Positions 16,783 through 25,089 of a stretch of DNA of 42,123 nt are shown here, one piece after another (position 1 is the stretch's first letter; the number at the start of each line of letters is the position of its first letter). Location: positions 1 to 42,123 of the forward strand of contig NZ_JACJTT010000047.1 of the NCBI RefSeq assembly GCF_014698825.1, written 5' to 3'. Source of the DNA: Richelia sinica FACHB-800 (GTDB lineage: Bacteria; Cyanobacteriota; Cyanobacteriia; Cyanobacteriales; Nostocaceae). A program made the position numbers and the translations under genes. Under the pieces are notes generated by a model, which made no database searches, was not told where the DNA came from, and worked only from the letters and a program-made list of their open reading frames with translations.

Positions 16783-17250
16783 ATGAGTGACAAGAACGAA
16801 GGTTACAAAGTTATTACCGATAATCGTCAAGCCCGGTATTTGTATGAAATTCTCGAAACCTATGAGGTAGGAATTCAGTTAACAGGAACTGAGGTGAAGT
16901 CCATTCGCGCCGGCAGAGTTAATCTTCAAGACGGTTATGCTTTAATTCGTAATGGCGAAGTCTGGTTAATTAATGCTCATATTTCCCCTTATACTGCCAG
17001 TGGACAATATTTTAATCATGAACCACGACGCACACGCAAGCTTTTGCTTCACCGCCAAGAAATTCGTAAATTAATTGGCAAGGTGGAACAACAAGGATTA
17101 ACCTTAATCCCGTTAAAAATGTACTTTAAACGTGGTTGGGTGAAAGTGAGTATTGGCTTATGCAAAGGCAAAAAACTACATGATAAGCGAGAAGACCTGA
17201 AGCGCCGTCAAGACCAGCGTGATATTCAAAGGGCAATGAAAAATTATTGA
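16783..17250 (+). CDS. smpB: SsrA-binding protein (trans-translation factor)
   Basis: Binds tmRNA and delivers it to stalled ribosomes, tagging incomplete proteins for degradation. The 155-residue protein has the SmpB beta-barrel signatures ARYLYEILETYEVGIQLTGTEVKSIRAGRVNL, FNHEPRRTRKLLLHR and YFKRGWVKVSIGLCKGKKLHDKR. It ends with a basic tail (RRQDQRDIQRAMK) that enters the ribosomal mRNA channel. The length is typical. ATG at 16783 is the obvious start. The ssrA RNA gene was not found in this window. Confidence 0.97.
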   Translation: MSDKNEGYKVITDNRQARYLYEILETYEVGIQLTGTEVKSIRAGRVNLQDGYALIRNGEVWLINAHISPYTASGQYFNHEPRRTRKLLLHRQEIRKLIGKVEQQGLTLIPLKMYFKRGWVKVSIGLCKGKKLHDKREDLKRRQDQRDIQRAMKNY

Positions 17251-17413
17251 TTGTCAGGACGTTAATGAAGTTACAGGAGTTGCAGAAGTTGCAGAATAAT
17301 TCAGATGATTGCTGCGGGATTCTTACGTTTTGAAACTCTTGTTCGCGTTGATGTAGTGTGGCATAGGCATCAGCCATACTTCTGTTCGCGTAGCGTGCCG
17401 GAGGTATACTTCT

Positions 17414-17590
17414 GACTTATGAACTTCTGAACTCCTGACTTCTGAACTTCTGACTCCTGAACTCCTGAACTTCTGAACTTCTGAACTTCTGACTCCTGAA
17501 CTCCTGAACTTCTGAACTTCTGACTCCTGAACTCCTGAACTTCTGAACTTCTGAACTCCTGAACTTCTGAACTTCTGACTTCTGAACCCC
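17414..17590. repeat. Short tandem repeat array (GA(A)CTYCT units)
   Basis: Twenty-three contiguous units of 7 or 8 bp beginning with GA: GACTTCT, GACTCCT, GAACTTCT and GAACTCCT, with degenerate edge units GACTTAT and GAACCCC. A higher-order 31-bp block (GACTCCT, GAACTCCT, GAACTTCT, GAACTTCT) occurs at 17452, 17491 and 17522, the last two back to back. The mixed unit length breaks any reading frame, so it is non-coding. It matches the short tandemly repeated repetitive (STRR) sequences typical of heterocystous cyanobacteria. A TTCGCGTAGCG repeat motif precedes it at about 17384. Confidence 0.9.
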
Positions 17591-17676
17591 TTTGTTTATA
17601 GCTAGAGATTGATTTTGCTCATGGGGTGACTCGATAGAGTGGGGAATATCTTTGCAAAGGATGAGGCACTTACACC

Positions 17677-17958
17677 ATGAAAAGTTATTTTCGCAAGGCT
17701 GTTGGCGTTGGGGTTCTCAGTTTGAGTATGGGGTTTTTACCTTTGACTTTCCTACCAGTTCAAGCACAAGTAAATACTCAACCCAGAACGGATGTAGCGC
17801 CAGGAACAACCAATTATGATCGCAATGACATTAACTGGGGTTGGTTGGGATTAATTGGCTTACTAGGTCTGGCTGGGTTAGCTGGTAAAAAACGCGAAGA
17901 TGAGCCAACCCGCTATCGTGACCCGAATATGCCAGGGGCAACCAGCTACAGAGAGTAG
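17677..17958 (+). CDS. WGxxGxxG family secreted/surface protein
   Basis: A 93-residue exported protein. It has a signal peptide (basic start, VGVLSLSMGFLPLTFLP core, cleavage after VQA near residue 30). A short Asn/Asp/Thr-rich linker follows, then a WGWLGLIGLLGLAGLAG segment (about 55-71) that matches the WGxxGxxG motif, a basic KKRE stop and a 20-residue hydrophilic tail. The hydrophobic-then-basic layout resembles a C-terminal sorting signal, but the tail extends beyond it. The function is unknown. It is flanked by the tandem repeat array upstream and convergent with ictB. Confidence 0.8.
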   Translation: MKSYFRKAVGVGVLSLSMGFLPLTFLPVQAQVNTQPRTDVAPGTTNYDRNDINWGWLGLIGLLGLAGLAGKKREDEPTRYRDPNMPGATSYRE

Positions 17959-18106
17959 GGTTTTGAATCAGAATAGGAGTAGAAGATAGAAGTAGAAGTT
18001 GTCAGGGAGGCAGAGAGGTAGGAAAAAGAAGACGAAATAAGCGGCTTTATTTGGGGGAGTCAAACTGATTTCGTCAAGACTTGCCTTCTGCCTTTTTGGG
18101 TATTGA

Positions 18107-19522
18107 TTATGTAGTCGCTTGTGAATGAGAGATTGGATATTCCGAAAAGCCTATAGGTTTCCAGTAGCTAGCAACTAAGGCAACTATCAACCACCAAAGA
18201 GTATTCACTTCTGGACGATACCAAATAGTATCGACGGTACCGTGAGCTAACATTCCCAGCATAGTAGCGATCGCCCCAATTAACCAAAAACCCTCAACGT
18301 TACGAGACTGTCTTAATCTCTGGATTTGAGTCAATGCTGTATTGAAGGTAACGAACAATAACCACAGGAAACAGCCTAGCCCCAAGAAACCGGTTTCGAC
18401 AGCTATTTCCAAGAAAATGGAGTAAGCACTCAAAGCACTATAACGAGGGTGTTGGTAGAGGGGGTAAACCTTATTGAAAGAATTGTGGCCGGGGCCAATA
18501 CCAATAATCGGGCGATCGCCTATCATTCTAAACACAGCATCCCAAACGTTACGCCGGAAATTATTACTACTATCTTGACGGTCAGCAAAAATGCTGAAAA
18601 CTCTCAGGCGTACAGGCTCAACAAAAATTACCGATAGTATCAATAGTCCTATTAATCCTCCCAAAACTATTGGCAGAGACCAAGTGCGCCAAAAGGGAGG
18701 CATTTCTATACTCCACCAATAAATTAGTAGGGCCATGGCCGTTAAAAATGCTACTACTAAACCAATCCAACCACCACGGCTAAATGTCAATACCAAGCAG
18801 GCAGAATTAACAATAAATATTGTCAGAGCTAAAGCCTTTCTGGGCCAACCATGCCAAGCAAAAATGGCAACTAAACTCAAAACTACTGCTGGTAGAAGGT
18901 ATCCAGCAAGCAAATTAGGGTTACCCAAATAACTGTAGACCCTTGTTGTCTTAGATAAAGGTGATTCAGGGTCTACCCATGTAGCTAGTGCTGTTGCACC
19001 AAAAAACCATTGTCGGATACCGTATACACCAACTATCAGGGAGATGTGTAAATAGAGAGTAATTAACCATGAGCGAAAACGGCTGACTCTGAGTACCCTA
19101 GCGCATAAAGCAAACAGCAACAAATACAGGGTAAGAGTAGCTAAATCATTGATAGCTGCTTTTTTGACTGGTGATAAAGCTGTAGCGATGGCTGCAATAC
19201 TCCAGTAAAGTAGCACCAACAAATGAATGGGCGTAAAAAGAAAGGTATTTTTTGCCGACACTTCATCTGATAAAGTCAGCAATAGCCAGAACCCAACACA
19301 AGCCACCAGTAATAGACCAATTAAGGTGCTGGAGACAAAGGGGGCTAGAGCATATATTAAACTCAACAACCCAAGAGCGATCGCATCTCCCCACTGCATC
19401 ACCAAACTGGTTTGTCGCCAAGCACCCAATACACCCACCAGCCACTGATGTAAATAACTGCTACTCAGAAATTCTCTCAGAGGAAAGGATGATAAAGTTA
19501 ATCTTTGCCAAACTGCATTCAT
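18107..19522 (-). CDS. ictB: IctB family membrane protein (putative bicarbonate transporter, O-antigen-ligase fold)
   Basis: A polytopic inner-membrane protein of 471 residues with about ten hydrophobic helices. It is closely similar in layout to cyanobacterial IctB: an N-terminal MNAVWQRLTLSSF lead, then YALAPFVSSTLIGLLL. The large periplasmic loop (about 320-370) contains the O-antigen ligase/Wzy-like motif GIGPGHNSFNKVYPLYQHPR. IctB was named for an inorganic-carbon phenotype, but its sequence is that of the Wzy/O-antigen ligase superfamily. A polysaccharide-ligase role is a serious alternative, especially beside an exopolysaccharide locus. The start is uncertain: ATG 19522 (chosen), ATG 19531 and TTG 19540 are in frame. 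Confidence 0.88.
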   Translation of the reverse strand: MNAVWQRLTLSSFPLREFLSSSYLHQWLVGVLGAWRQTSLVMQWGDAIALGLLSLIYALAPFVSSTLIGLLLVACVGFWLLLTLSDEVSAKNTFLFTPIHLLVLLYWSIAAIATALSPVKKAAINDLATLTLYLLLFALCARVLRVSRFRSWLITLYLHISLIVGVYGIRQWFFGATALATWVDPESPLSKTTRVYSYLGNPNLLAGYLLPAVVLSLVAIFAWHGWPRKALALTIFIVNSACLVLTFSRGGWIGLVVAFLTAMALLIYWWSIEMPPFWRTWSLPIVLGGLIGLLILSVIFVEPVRLRVFSIFADRQDSSNNFRRNVWDAVFRMIGDRPIIGIGPGHNSFNKVYPLYQHPRYSALSAYSIFLEIAVETGFLGLGCFLWLLFVTFNTALTQIQRLRQSRNVEGFWLIGAIATMLGMLAHGTVDTIWYRPEVNTLWWLIVALVASYWKPIGFSEYPISHSQATT

Positions 19523-19704
19523 AAATAACATTGTGACCAATTAGCCAGCCCAAATAGGACTTGCCCATGATCATAATGCGGGAAGTTAGGAAAAAAGAGC
19601 TTTGGTGAATATTTTTCTGTTCCCAGTTGTGGGGAAAAATCAAAATTATTTTCTCCCCCTACTGACCCAATTCATTGAAGAATTAGCAATACCTCACATC
19701 AGAT

Positions 19705-19805
19705 ATATAGCCGTAGACAAGACAGTTAGGACATTAACTACAACTAAAACTAAGACACACAAAGGCTTTTCGCACTGTTACCTGTCACCTGTTACCTGTC
19801 ACCTG
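19705..19805. repeat. Dispersed repeat family, copy A
   Basis: This sequence begins ATAGCCGTAGACAAGACAGT and runs to TGTCACCTG-type units. It shares about 84 bp, with a few mismatches, with copy B at 33369-33450. Copy A is extended by tandem ACCTGTC/ACCTGTT units. These units run into the 3' end of the leftward histidine kinase gene and encode its last residues and stop. Confidence 0.75.
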
Positions 19806-21345
19806 CTATATCATTCAATATCTCCGTAGAATTAGGTGCTTGTAGTGGCAAAGACAGCACATAACGGTATCCTGATTCTGATGAACCTTGAATTGCGATC
19901 TGTCCTCCGTGTAATTCCGCCAATTGACAGCTAAGTAAGAAACCTAATCTTTCACGGGAAACATTATTAGATGGCTTAGTTAATTGGGTAGCAGCATCAT
20001 CCAGGAAAACACTATCAGGGTAGTAAGCTGAACTGTCCCAACTGGTAGATGTATTTAGCTGATGGCTGGAGTTGGGTTCATAATTGATCACCTCCCCTAC
20101 CATCTCTAAAATCGAGAAGGAATTCAGCTTAAAGTAAGGGTCAACATCAGTAATACCCTCTCCTAACCAAGGATGAGATACCCAAACAGTCATATTTAAA
20201 GTATCTTCTTTATAGGAAACATGTAATCTAACCACACTACCTGTAGCAGAAAGTTGAATCACGCTAAATAACAAGTGATACAACATTTGCCGCACTTTGT
20301 CTTTATCTAAATGCCAAATCCGGCTACGCCCAGGTTCAATGGAGAGGCGTACTTCTTGTTCACGACGGCTGGCTATTTCATCTAAAGAGTTAATAGCCTG
20401 TTGACACATCATTTCAATATCTACAGGCGATAAATTCAAAACATGGGAATTGGGATCTGTGGCACCTAATTCAGTAATTTCATTCACTAAAGACAGTAAA
20501 TAACGCCCACTGTGTTGAATAATTTCCAAATATTCTTTTTGTTTAGTAGTTAAAGGTCCATAAATCTCTCGACCCAGCACACTAGCCATACCCAAAACAG
20601 AAGTTAAGGGTGTACGTAACTCATGAGTTAACTGACTTAAGAGTTCGAGCTTTAACGGCTTAATAGTATCAGAACTTTCTTCTGTAGTTGGAGTTGTAAT
20701 TTTTAGCTCAACTGTATGTTCTGGCTGGAGTGCCAAACTAGGGGTAGTTTTGGTAGGAGTTTTTTCGGGTTGTGCTTGTAGGAGTCGATTACGCTCAAAT
20801 TCACTCATACTCCAACGAGCAATAATTTGTAGAAATTCTATTTCCCGCCTAGTAAAGGTACGTGGCACTAAATCCATCACTGCCAATGCACCTAAGCAAT
20901 GTCCTGTTGCGTCTATTAGTGGTGCACCTAAGTAAGCACGAATTCCATACTGTTGGAGTAATGGACTATCAATTAATAAATCACGAGCTAATTCTTTAGT
21001 GTCATTAATGACGACCACTTGAGCAGTTTCTACTACTTGACTACAAAAAGATTCTCGCCTCGACATTTGACGAGTTTGGGCCAAATTATTCATTAATCCC
21101 AATCTTGATAAGCCTACAGCAGACTTAAACCAATGAATATCTTGATCCATAAATCCCAATATGGATATGGGTGCTTCTAAAAAATGTGCAGCACTTTGTG
21201 TAGCTTCTTCAAATACTGGAATAGTTTCTGGTTGCCTTAAACCTAATTCTGACAAGATTTGCAGACGTTTTTGTTCTTCGTGCGAGAAAGACATCCAACC
21301 ATCTTTCGGGGCAAATAATTTATTGTTAGACTCTATCATCACCAT
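19792..21345 (-). CDS. GAF-domain sensor histidine kinase with degenerate ATPase domain
   Basis: A 517-residue cytoplasmic two-component sensor: a GAF domain (about 40-185), a Pro/Thr linker, a HisKA dimerisation domain with intact H-box QLTHELRTPLTSV (H241), and a HATPase-like region (about 345-500). The ATPase domain is decayed. The N-box reads DKVRQMLYHLLFSVIQLS without the Mg-binding asparagine, and no DxGxG G1 box is visible. About 60 extra residues sit before a G2-like LGFLLSCQLAELHGGQI. It may therefore be a pseudokinase or phosphatase-biased sensor. No membrane segment is present. It is divergent from the exopolysaccharide/exosortase genes, which suggests, but does not prove, that it regulates them. 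The partner regulator is unknown. Confidence 0.87.
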   Translation of the reverse strand: MVMIESNNKLFAPKDGWMSFSHEEQKRLQILSELGLRQPETIPVFEEATQSAAHFLEAPISILGFMDQDIHWFKSAVGLSRLGLMNNLAQTRQMSRRESFCSQVVETAQVVVINDTKELARDLLIDSPLLQQYGIRAYLGAPLIDATGHCLGALAVMDLVPRTFTRREIEFLQIIARWSMSEFERNRLLQAQPEKTPTKTTPSLALQPEHTVELKITTPTTEESSDTIKPLKLELLSQLTHELRTPLTSVLGMASVLGREIYGPLTTKQKEYLEIIQHSGRYLLSLVNEITELGATDPNSHVLNLSPVDIEMMCQQAINSLDEIASRREQEVRLSIEPGRSRIWHLDKDKVRQMLYHLLFSVIQLSATGSVVRLHVSYKEDTLNMTVWVSHPWLGEGITDVDPYFKLNSFSILEMVGEVINYEPNSSHQLNTSTSWDSSAYYPDSVFLDDAATQLTKPSNNVSRERLGFLLSCQLAELHGGQIAIQGSSESGYRYVLSLPLQAPNSTEILNDIAGDR

Positions 21346-21924
21346 GAATACCTTGATAAATGTTGTTATCTACTGTAATTTCTATAACCTTTGATTCGGG
21401 GATTCATACTTCCTATTGATCATGATTCCCAAAATTAATATCTGATTAACAACTTTCGTACAAATTTTTTTCTTTCTCCTCTTCACTACTAACAGTAATT
21501 AAAGTATCTAATTCATGAGTTAATTCAAGATTTTTACTGAGATAAATTGGAGTTTATTGATAAATCAGATAAATAGACATGATTTAATGTCCAATGTCAA
21601 CCTGTAAAACCCTGGCGGTAATTAGATATGAGTTGGATATTGAGTCTAATTTCGCTGGAAAAATTACCTTGGTGGAGAGAATTTTCAGCAACATGCAAAA
21701 ACATGCCAATTCAGAAGCTGTGAATTGGGTGACATTGTTGTGTTGATGGTGATTGATTATTTACTTTATGTGATTTACATCTAAACTTTATCAAAAATTT
21801 ACTTTTCTTTCATATCTTTGGGGCGCTAAATACTTACGAGACCATGAAAAATACATTACATTGTGTAAAACAGGACTTAAACACGCCCTTTTTGCTAGCT
21901 ACACCGAAATTAAGTACAGGAATT
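21346..21924. promoter_or_regulatory. Regulatory spacer upstream of exopolysaccharide genes
   Basis: About 580 nt between the divergent histidine kinase and aminotransferase genes, with no convincing gene. It includes a perfect inverted repeat CCAATTC/GAATTGG (21706-21712 and 21722-21728), preceded by a direct ACATGC-AAAA-ACATGC repeat (about 21691-21706). Either could bind a regulator. Ribosome-binding sequence ACAGGA precedes the ATG at 21925. An earlier in-frame ATG at 21844 leaves open a shorter spacer. Confidence 0.5.
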
Positions 21925-23061
21925 ATGAAAATACCTTTTGTAGATTTGCAGTTACAGCACCAGGCTATTGAAACTCAGTGGCAGCAAGCTATCCAGAAAG
22001 TTGTGACCCAAGGGGATTTTATTTTAGGGGCAGCAGTGGCAGAGTTTGAGTCGGCCTTTGCATCTGCTTGTGGTACAGAATATGGTATTGGTGTAGCTTC
22101 AGGAACAGATGCAATCGCTCTAGGTTTACAAGCATGTAATATTGGTGAAGGCGACGAAGTGATTTTACCTGTTAATACCTTTATTGCTACTTTAATTGGT
22201 GTTTTGCGGGTGGGGGCAAAACCTGTCTTCGTTGATTGTGACCCAGAAACAGCCTTAATTGATTTAGAAGCAGCAGCCAAGGTAATTACATCTCGGACTA
22301 AAGCCATTATTCCCGTACATCTTTACGGACAAATGGTCTCACCTAGTCAACTATTAGAATTTGCTCATACCCATCAATTAATTATTTTTGAAGACGCGGC
22401 CCAAGCACATCTGGCAGAAAGGGAAGGATATATTGCTGGTTCAGTCGGTCTAGCAGCAGCATTTAGTTTTTATCCGAGTAAAAACCTGGGGGCCTTTGGT
22501 GATGGTGGTATTGTTGTTACCAGTAATCCAGAAATTGCTGCGAAAATGCGGAGTTTGCGGAATTATGGTTCATCCCAAAAATATATTCATCTGGAACCAG
22601 GAACTAATAGCCGCCTAGATACCTTACAGGCTGCGATACTACAACAAAAATTACCACATTTACCCCAATGGAATCGCGATCGCTTGATGATTGCCCAGCA
22701 ATATGACCAGCAACTATCACCCCTAGCACCATTTGGTATCATTCCCATTCATAACTACAGTGGGACAGGCCATATTTATCATCTCTATGTCATCAAAATT
22801 GATGATTCCTGCCCTATTTCACGGCAAGAATTACAAACAAAACTGGCGAATTTAGAAATTCAAACTGGTATCCATTACCCCATACCTTGTCATCTCCAAC
22901 CAGCATTTACATACTTAGGATATAAAGCGGGTGACTTCCCCCACGCAGAAAAATTAGCACAACAAATACTATCTTTACCCATGTATCCTGGATTGACTAC
23001 AACTCAAGCAAAGACCGTGATTGAAGCCATTACCACCATAGTCAAAACCGAAAAAATCTGA
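21925..23061 (+). CDS. DegT/DnrJ/EryC1/StrS family PLP-dependent aminotransferase
   Basis: A 378-residue aminotransferase of the type that aminates nucleotide-activated keto-sugars to build amino-deoxy sugars of surface polysaccharides. It shows the family motifs VDLQLQHQAIE, GVASGTDAIALGLQA, LPVNTFIATLIGVLRVGAKPVFVD, EDAAQAHLA, and the PLP lysine in FSFYPSKNLGAFGDGG. RLDTLQAAIL and HIYHLYVI also occur. The exact sugar cannot be read from sequence. ATG at 21925 has an AGGA ribosome-binding site and starts at the conserved block; ATG at 21844 would add 27 residues. It is first in the rightward exopolysaccharide/exosortase block. Confidence 0.93.
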   Translation: MKIPFVDLQLQHQAIETQWQQAIQKVVTQGDFILGAAVAEFESAFASACGTEYGIGVASGTDAIALGLQACNIGEGDEVILPVNTFIATLIGVLRVGAKPVFVDCDPETALIDLEAAAKVITSRTKAIIPVHLYGQMVSPSQLLEFAHTHQLIIFEDAAQAHLAEREGYIAGSVGLAAAFSFYPSKNLGAFGDGGIVVTSNPEIAAKMRSLRNYGSSQKYIHLEPGTNSRLDTLQAAILQQKLPHLPQWNRDRLMIAQQYDQQLSPLAPFGIIPIHNYSGTGHIYHLYVIKIDDSCPISRQELQTKLANLEIQTGIHYPIPCHLQPAFTYLGYKAGDFPHAEKLAQQILSLPMYPGLTTTQAKTVIEAITTIVKTEKI

Positions 23062-23159
23062 GGTTGCATACATTCTGGTCAATCCACCACCTCTAAATCA
23101 ACCCAGGTTGTAAATAAGTATCAAAAATAAATATTTAACTGGCAATTGAGAATTTTTTT

Positions 23160-24071
23160 ATGACATTCCAGCAACAGATCAAAACCAGAAATTTAACACC
23201 ATTAATTAACTTAGCAATTATTACTGTCTTGCTGTTCCTATATGCCCCCATCTTACTGCACTGGTTAGATGGCTGGCTACATAAAAATATCAGCACTGAG
23301 CATGAATATTTTAGTCACGGTATCATTGGCCTGCCATTTGCTGGATATCTAACTTGGACAAATAGAAAAAAATGGCAGCGTTTAGCTAACATCAACCATC
23401 CCTTAGGAATAGGTTTGTTAGTCATAGGAGCTATTTTTTACCTCAGTGGTGTAACCGAATGGGTAAATCTTTCCTTACCCACTATCCTCGCTGGAATATG
23501 CCTATGGCTGAAAGGTATACCAGGATTGAAACTTAATGGATTTCCTCTGTTGTTAGTTTTTCTAGCTACCCCTACCTCAGTACCTTATCTCATTGCACCA
23601 TACACCTTTCCTCTCCAGAGTTTTATTGCTGGTACAGCGGGATTTATTTTAAATCAGTTTGGTATGGGGGTAGTAGTAGACGGTATCAATATTTACGTCA
23701 AAGGGCGAATCGTGGAAGTTGCCCCCTATTGTGCTGGGTTAAAAATGCTCTTTACTACCATCTATGTTGGTTTGATGCTACTTTACTGGACTGATTCCCT
23801 CTCTTCACGACGTATTACTGTTAGCTTCCTATCCATAGCAGTAGTCATCAGTGTAACTGCCAACATTATTCGCAATACCTTACTAACATTCTTCCATGGT
23901 ACTGGACAGGAAGCAGCTTTTGTTTGGCTACATGACAGTTGGGGGGGAGACCTGTATTCAGCTGCTATGTTGTTTTTGCTAGTACCATTACTCAACTGGA
24001 TGAACAGTTATTTTGCTACAGCACCAGAACCAAGTTTAGAACTGTCCGTTGATGAACAAGAACAAAGTTAA
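23160..24071 (+). CDS. Exosortase, cyanoexosortase B type
   Basis: A polytopic membrane cysteine transpeptidase that cleaves and transfers proteins bearing a C-terminal PEP-CTERM signal. The 303-residue protein has about eight hydrophobic helices. The active-site triad is recognisable: Cys191 in VEVAPYCAGLKML, Arg238 in ANIIRNTLL and His258 in WLHDSWGGD. The upstream FSHGIIGLPFAGYLTW and FLATPTSVPYLIAPYTFPLQ blocks are also exosortase hallmarks. The companion protein next door supports the cyanoexosortase B assignment rather than A. A PEP-CTERM protein occurs at 40450-41373. ATG at 23160 is preceded by A/T-rich sequence without a clear ribosome-binding site. Confidence 0.92.
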   Translation: MTFQQQIKTRNLTPLINLAIITVLLFLYAPILLHWLDGWLHKNISTEHEYFSHGIIGLPFAGYLTWTNRKKWQRLANINHPLGIGLLVIGAIFYLSGVTEWVNLSLPTILAGICLWLKGIPGLKLNGFPLLLVFLATPTSVPYLIAPYTFPLQSFIAGTAGFILNQFGMGVVVDGINIYVKGRIVEVAPYCAGLKMLFTTIYVGLMLLYWTDSLSSRRITVSFLSIAVVISVTANIIRNTLLTFFHGTGQEAAFVWLHDSWGGDLYSAAMLFLLVPLLNWMNSYFATAPEPSLELSVDEQEQS

Positions 24072-24096
24072 TAGCACTTAACCGCAGAATATAGGA

Positions 24097-24129
24097 GAGA
24101 CGGGAAGTATCAACTTGTCTTTCCGTCTC
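24097..24129 (+). terminator. Hairpin between exosortase and its partner gene
   Basis: An 11-bp stem with one G-T wobble (arms 24097-24107 and 24119-24129) around an 11-nt loop, 26 nt after the exosortase stop. No U-tract follows. It may attenuate read-through into the partner gene or stabilise the upstream mRNA. Confidence 0.4.
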
Positions 24130-24220
24130 CCTACCCCTATTACAGATAACATTTCCACTTCCCGAAAAATCTGAGCAGACAATACCATATAATCTTTTCT
24201 AAGTATGGGTAATTTCACTC

Positions 24221-24943
24221 ATGATATATTTATCCAAGCTGCTCAAAGAACGGCAACTAAGTCAAGTTTTGGTTTTGATATTTCTGATAGTCCTACTGGG
24301 TCTGGGTGCATTCCCTGGATACATCACAGGCCGTTGGCAATGGAAACAACCACCAGCAATTGCTAAACTTCAGGAATTAAAAAAAATTCGTCAAAACGGT
24401 TTAGATATCCCAGGTTGGAAAATCACCGATAAGTTAGAACCAAGGATTGGTGAGCATAAATGGCTGTTGCAGATGATGAAGAAAGGCCAAGAAACAACAC
24501 CAGTAACGTTACTAGTGTTACCTCAAAATGGGCCTAACGATAAACCACAAATTGAGTGGACTGATATCAATAGTTGGGGAAAATTATCTTGGGGTAAGTG
24601 GGATATATCTCAAGAACGGGACGCAGAATTTAATGTCAAAACAACTTCTCAATCAGGAAAAATTTTAACTACTCCCATCAAAGCTAGATTCTTTCGTGTG
24701 GTAACATCTCAACAAACTTTTGCTGTTTTACAATGGTACGCTATGCCTGATCGTGGAAATCCTTCTCCTGTAAACTGGTTTTTCGCTGATCAATTGGCAC
24801 AATGGCACAGACAGCGAGTTGCTTGGGCCGCAGTCACCATTTTGATACCTATGGAACCTTTAGGACAAGTGGAAACATATTGGCAAGCTACAGAGTCTTT
24901 AGGGCAAACAGTGCAAAGTGCATTGTTGAATATTTTTGAGTAA
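24221..24943 (+). CDS. Cyanoexosortase B system-associated protein (EpsI-like)
   Basis: A 240-residue protein with an N-terminal membrane anchor (about 14-36, QVLVLIFLIVLLGLGAFPGY). A periplasmic domain follows, resembling the EpsI/DUF3485 proteins found with exosortases (GWKITDKLEPRIGEHKWLLQ, LQWYAMPDRGNPSPVNWFFADQ and a late RVAWAAVTILIPMEPLG). In other exosortase systems this domain is fused to or next to the sortase; its activity is unknown. Placement directly after the exosortase gene fits the named cyanobacterial partner family. The start is ATG at 24221. Confidence 0.87.
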   Translation: MIYLSKLLKERQLSQVLVLIFLIVLLGLGAFPGYITGRWQWKQPPAIAKLQELKKIRQNGLDIPGWKITDKLEPRIGEHKWLLQMMKKGQETTPVTLLVLPQNGPNDKPQIEWTDINSWGKLSWGKWDISQERDAEFNVKTTSQSGKILTTPIKARFFRVVTSQQTFAVLQWYAMPDRGNPSPVNWFFADQLAQWHRQRVAWAAVTILIPMEPLGQVETYWQATESLGQTVQSALLNIFE

Positions 24944-25089
24944 AAACTGTCAAGGCAAGAATTTGCTCAAGCTAGTAAATTACTCAGGTGCTATTGTCCA
25001 TAATTTTTGATACAAAAACCTCACACAGTGATAATTGCACAGTAAAATAACTATTCGGCGCAATTACATATCGCTAATTTACTGCACCC

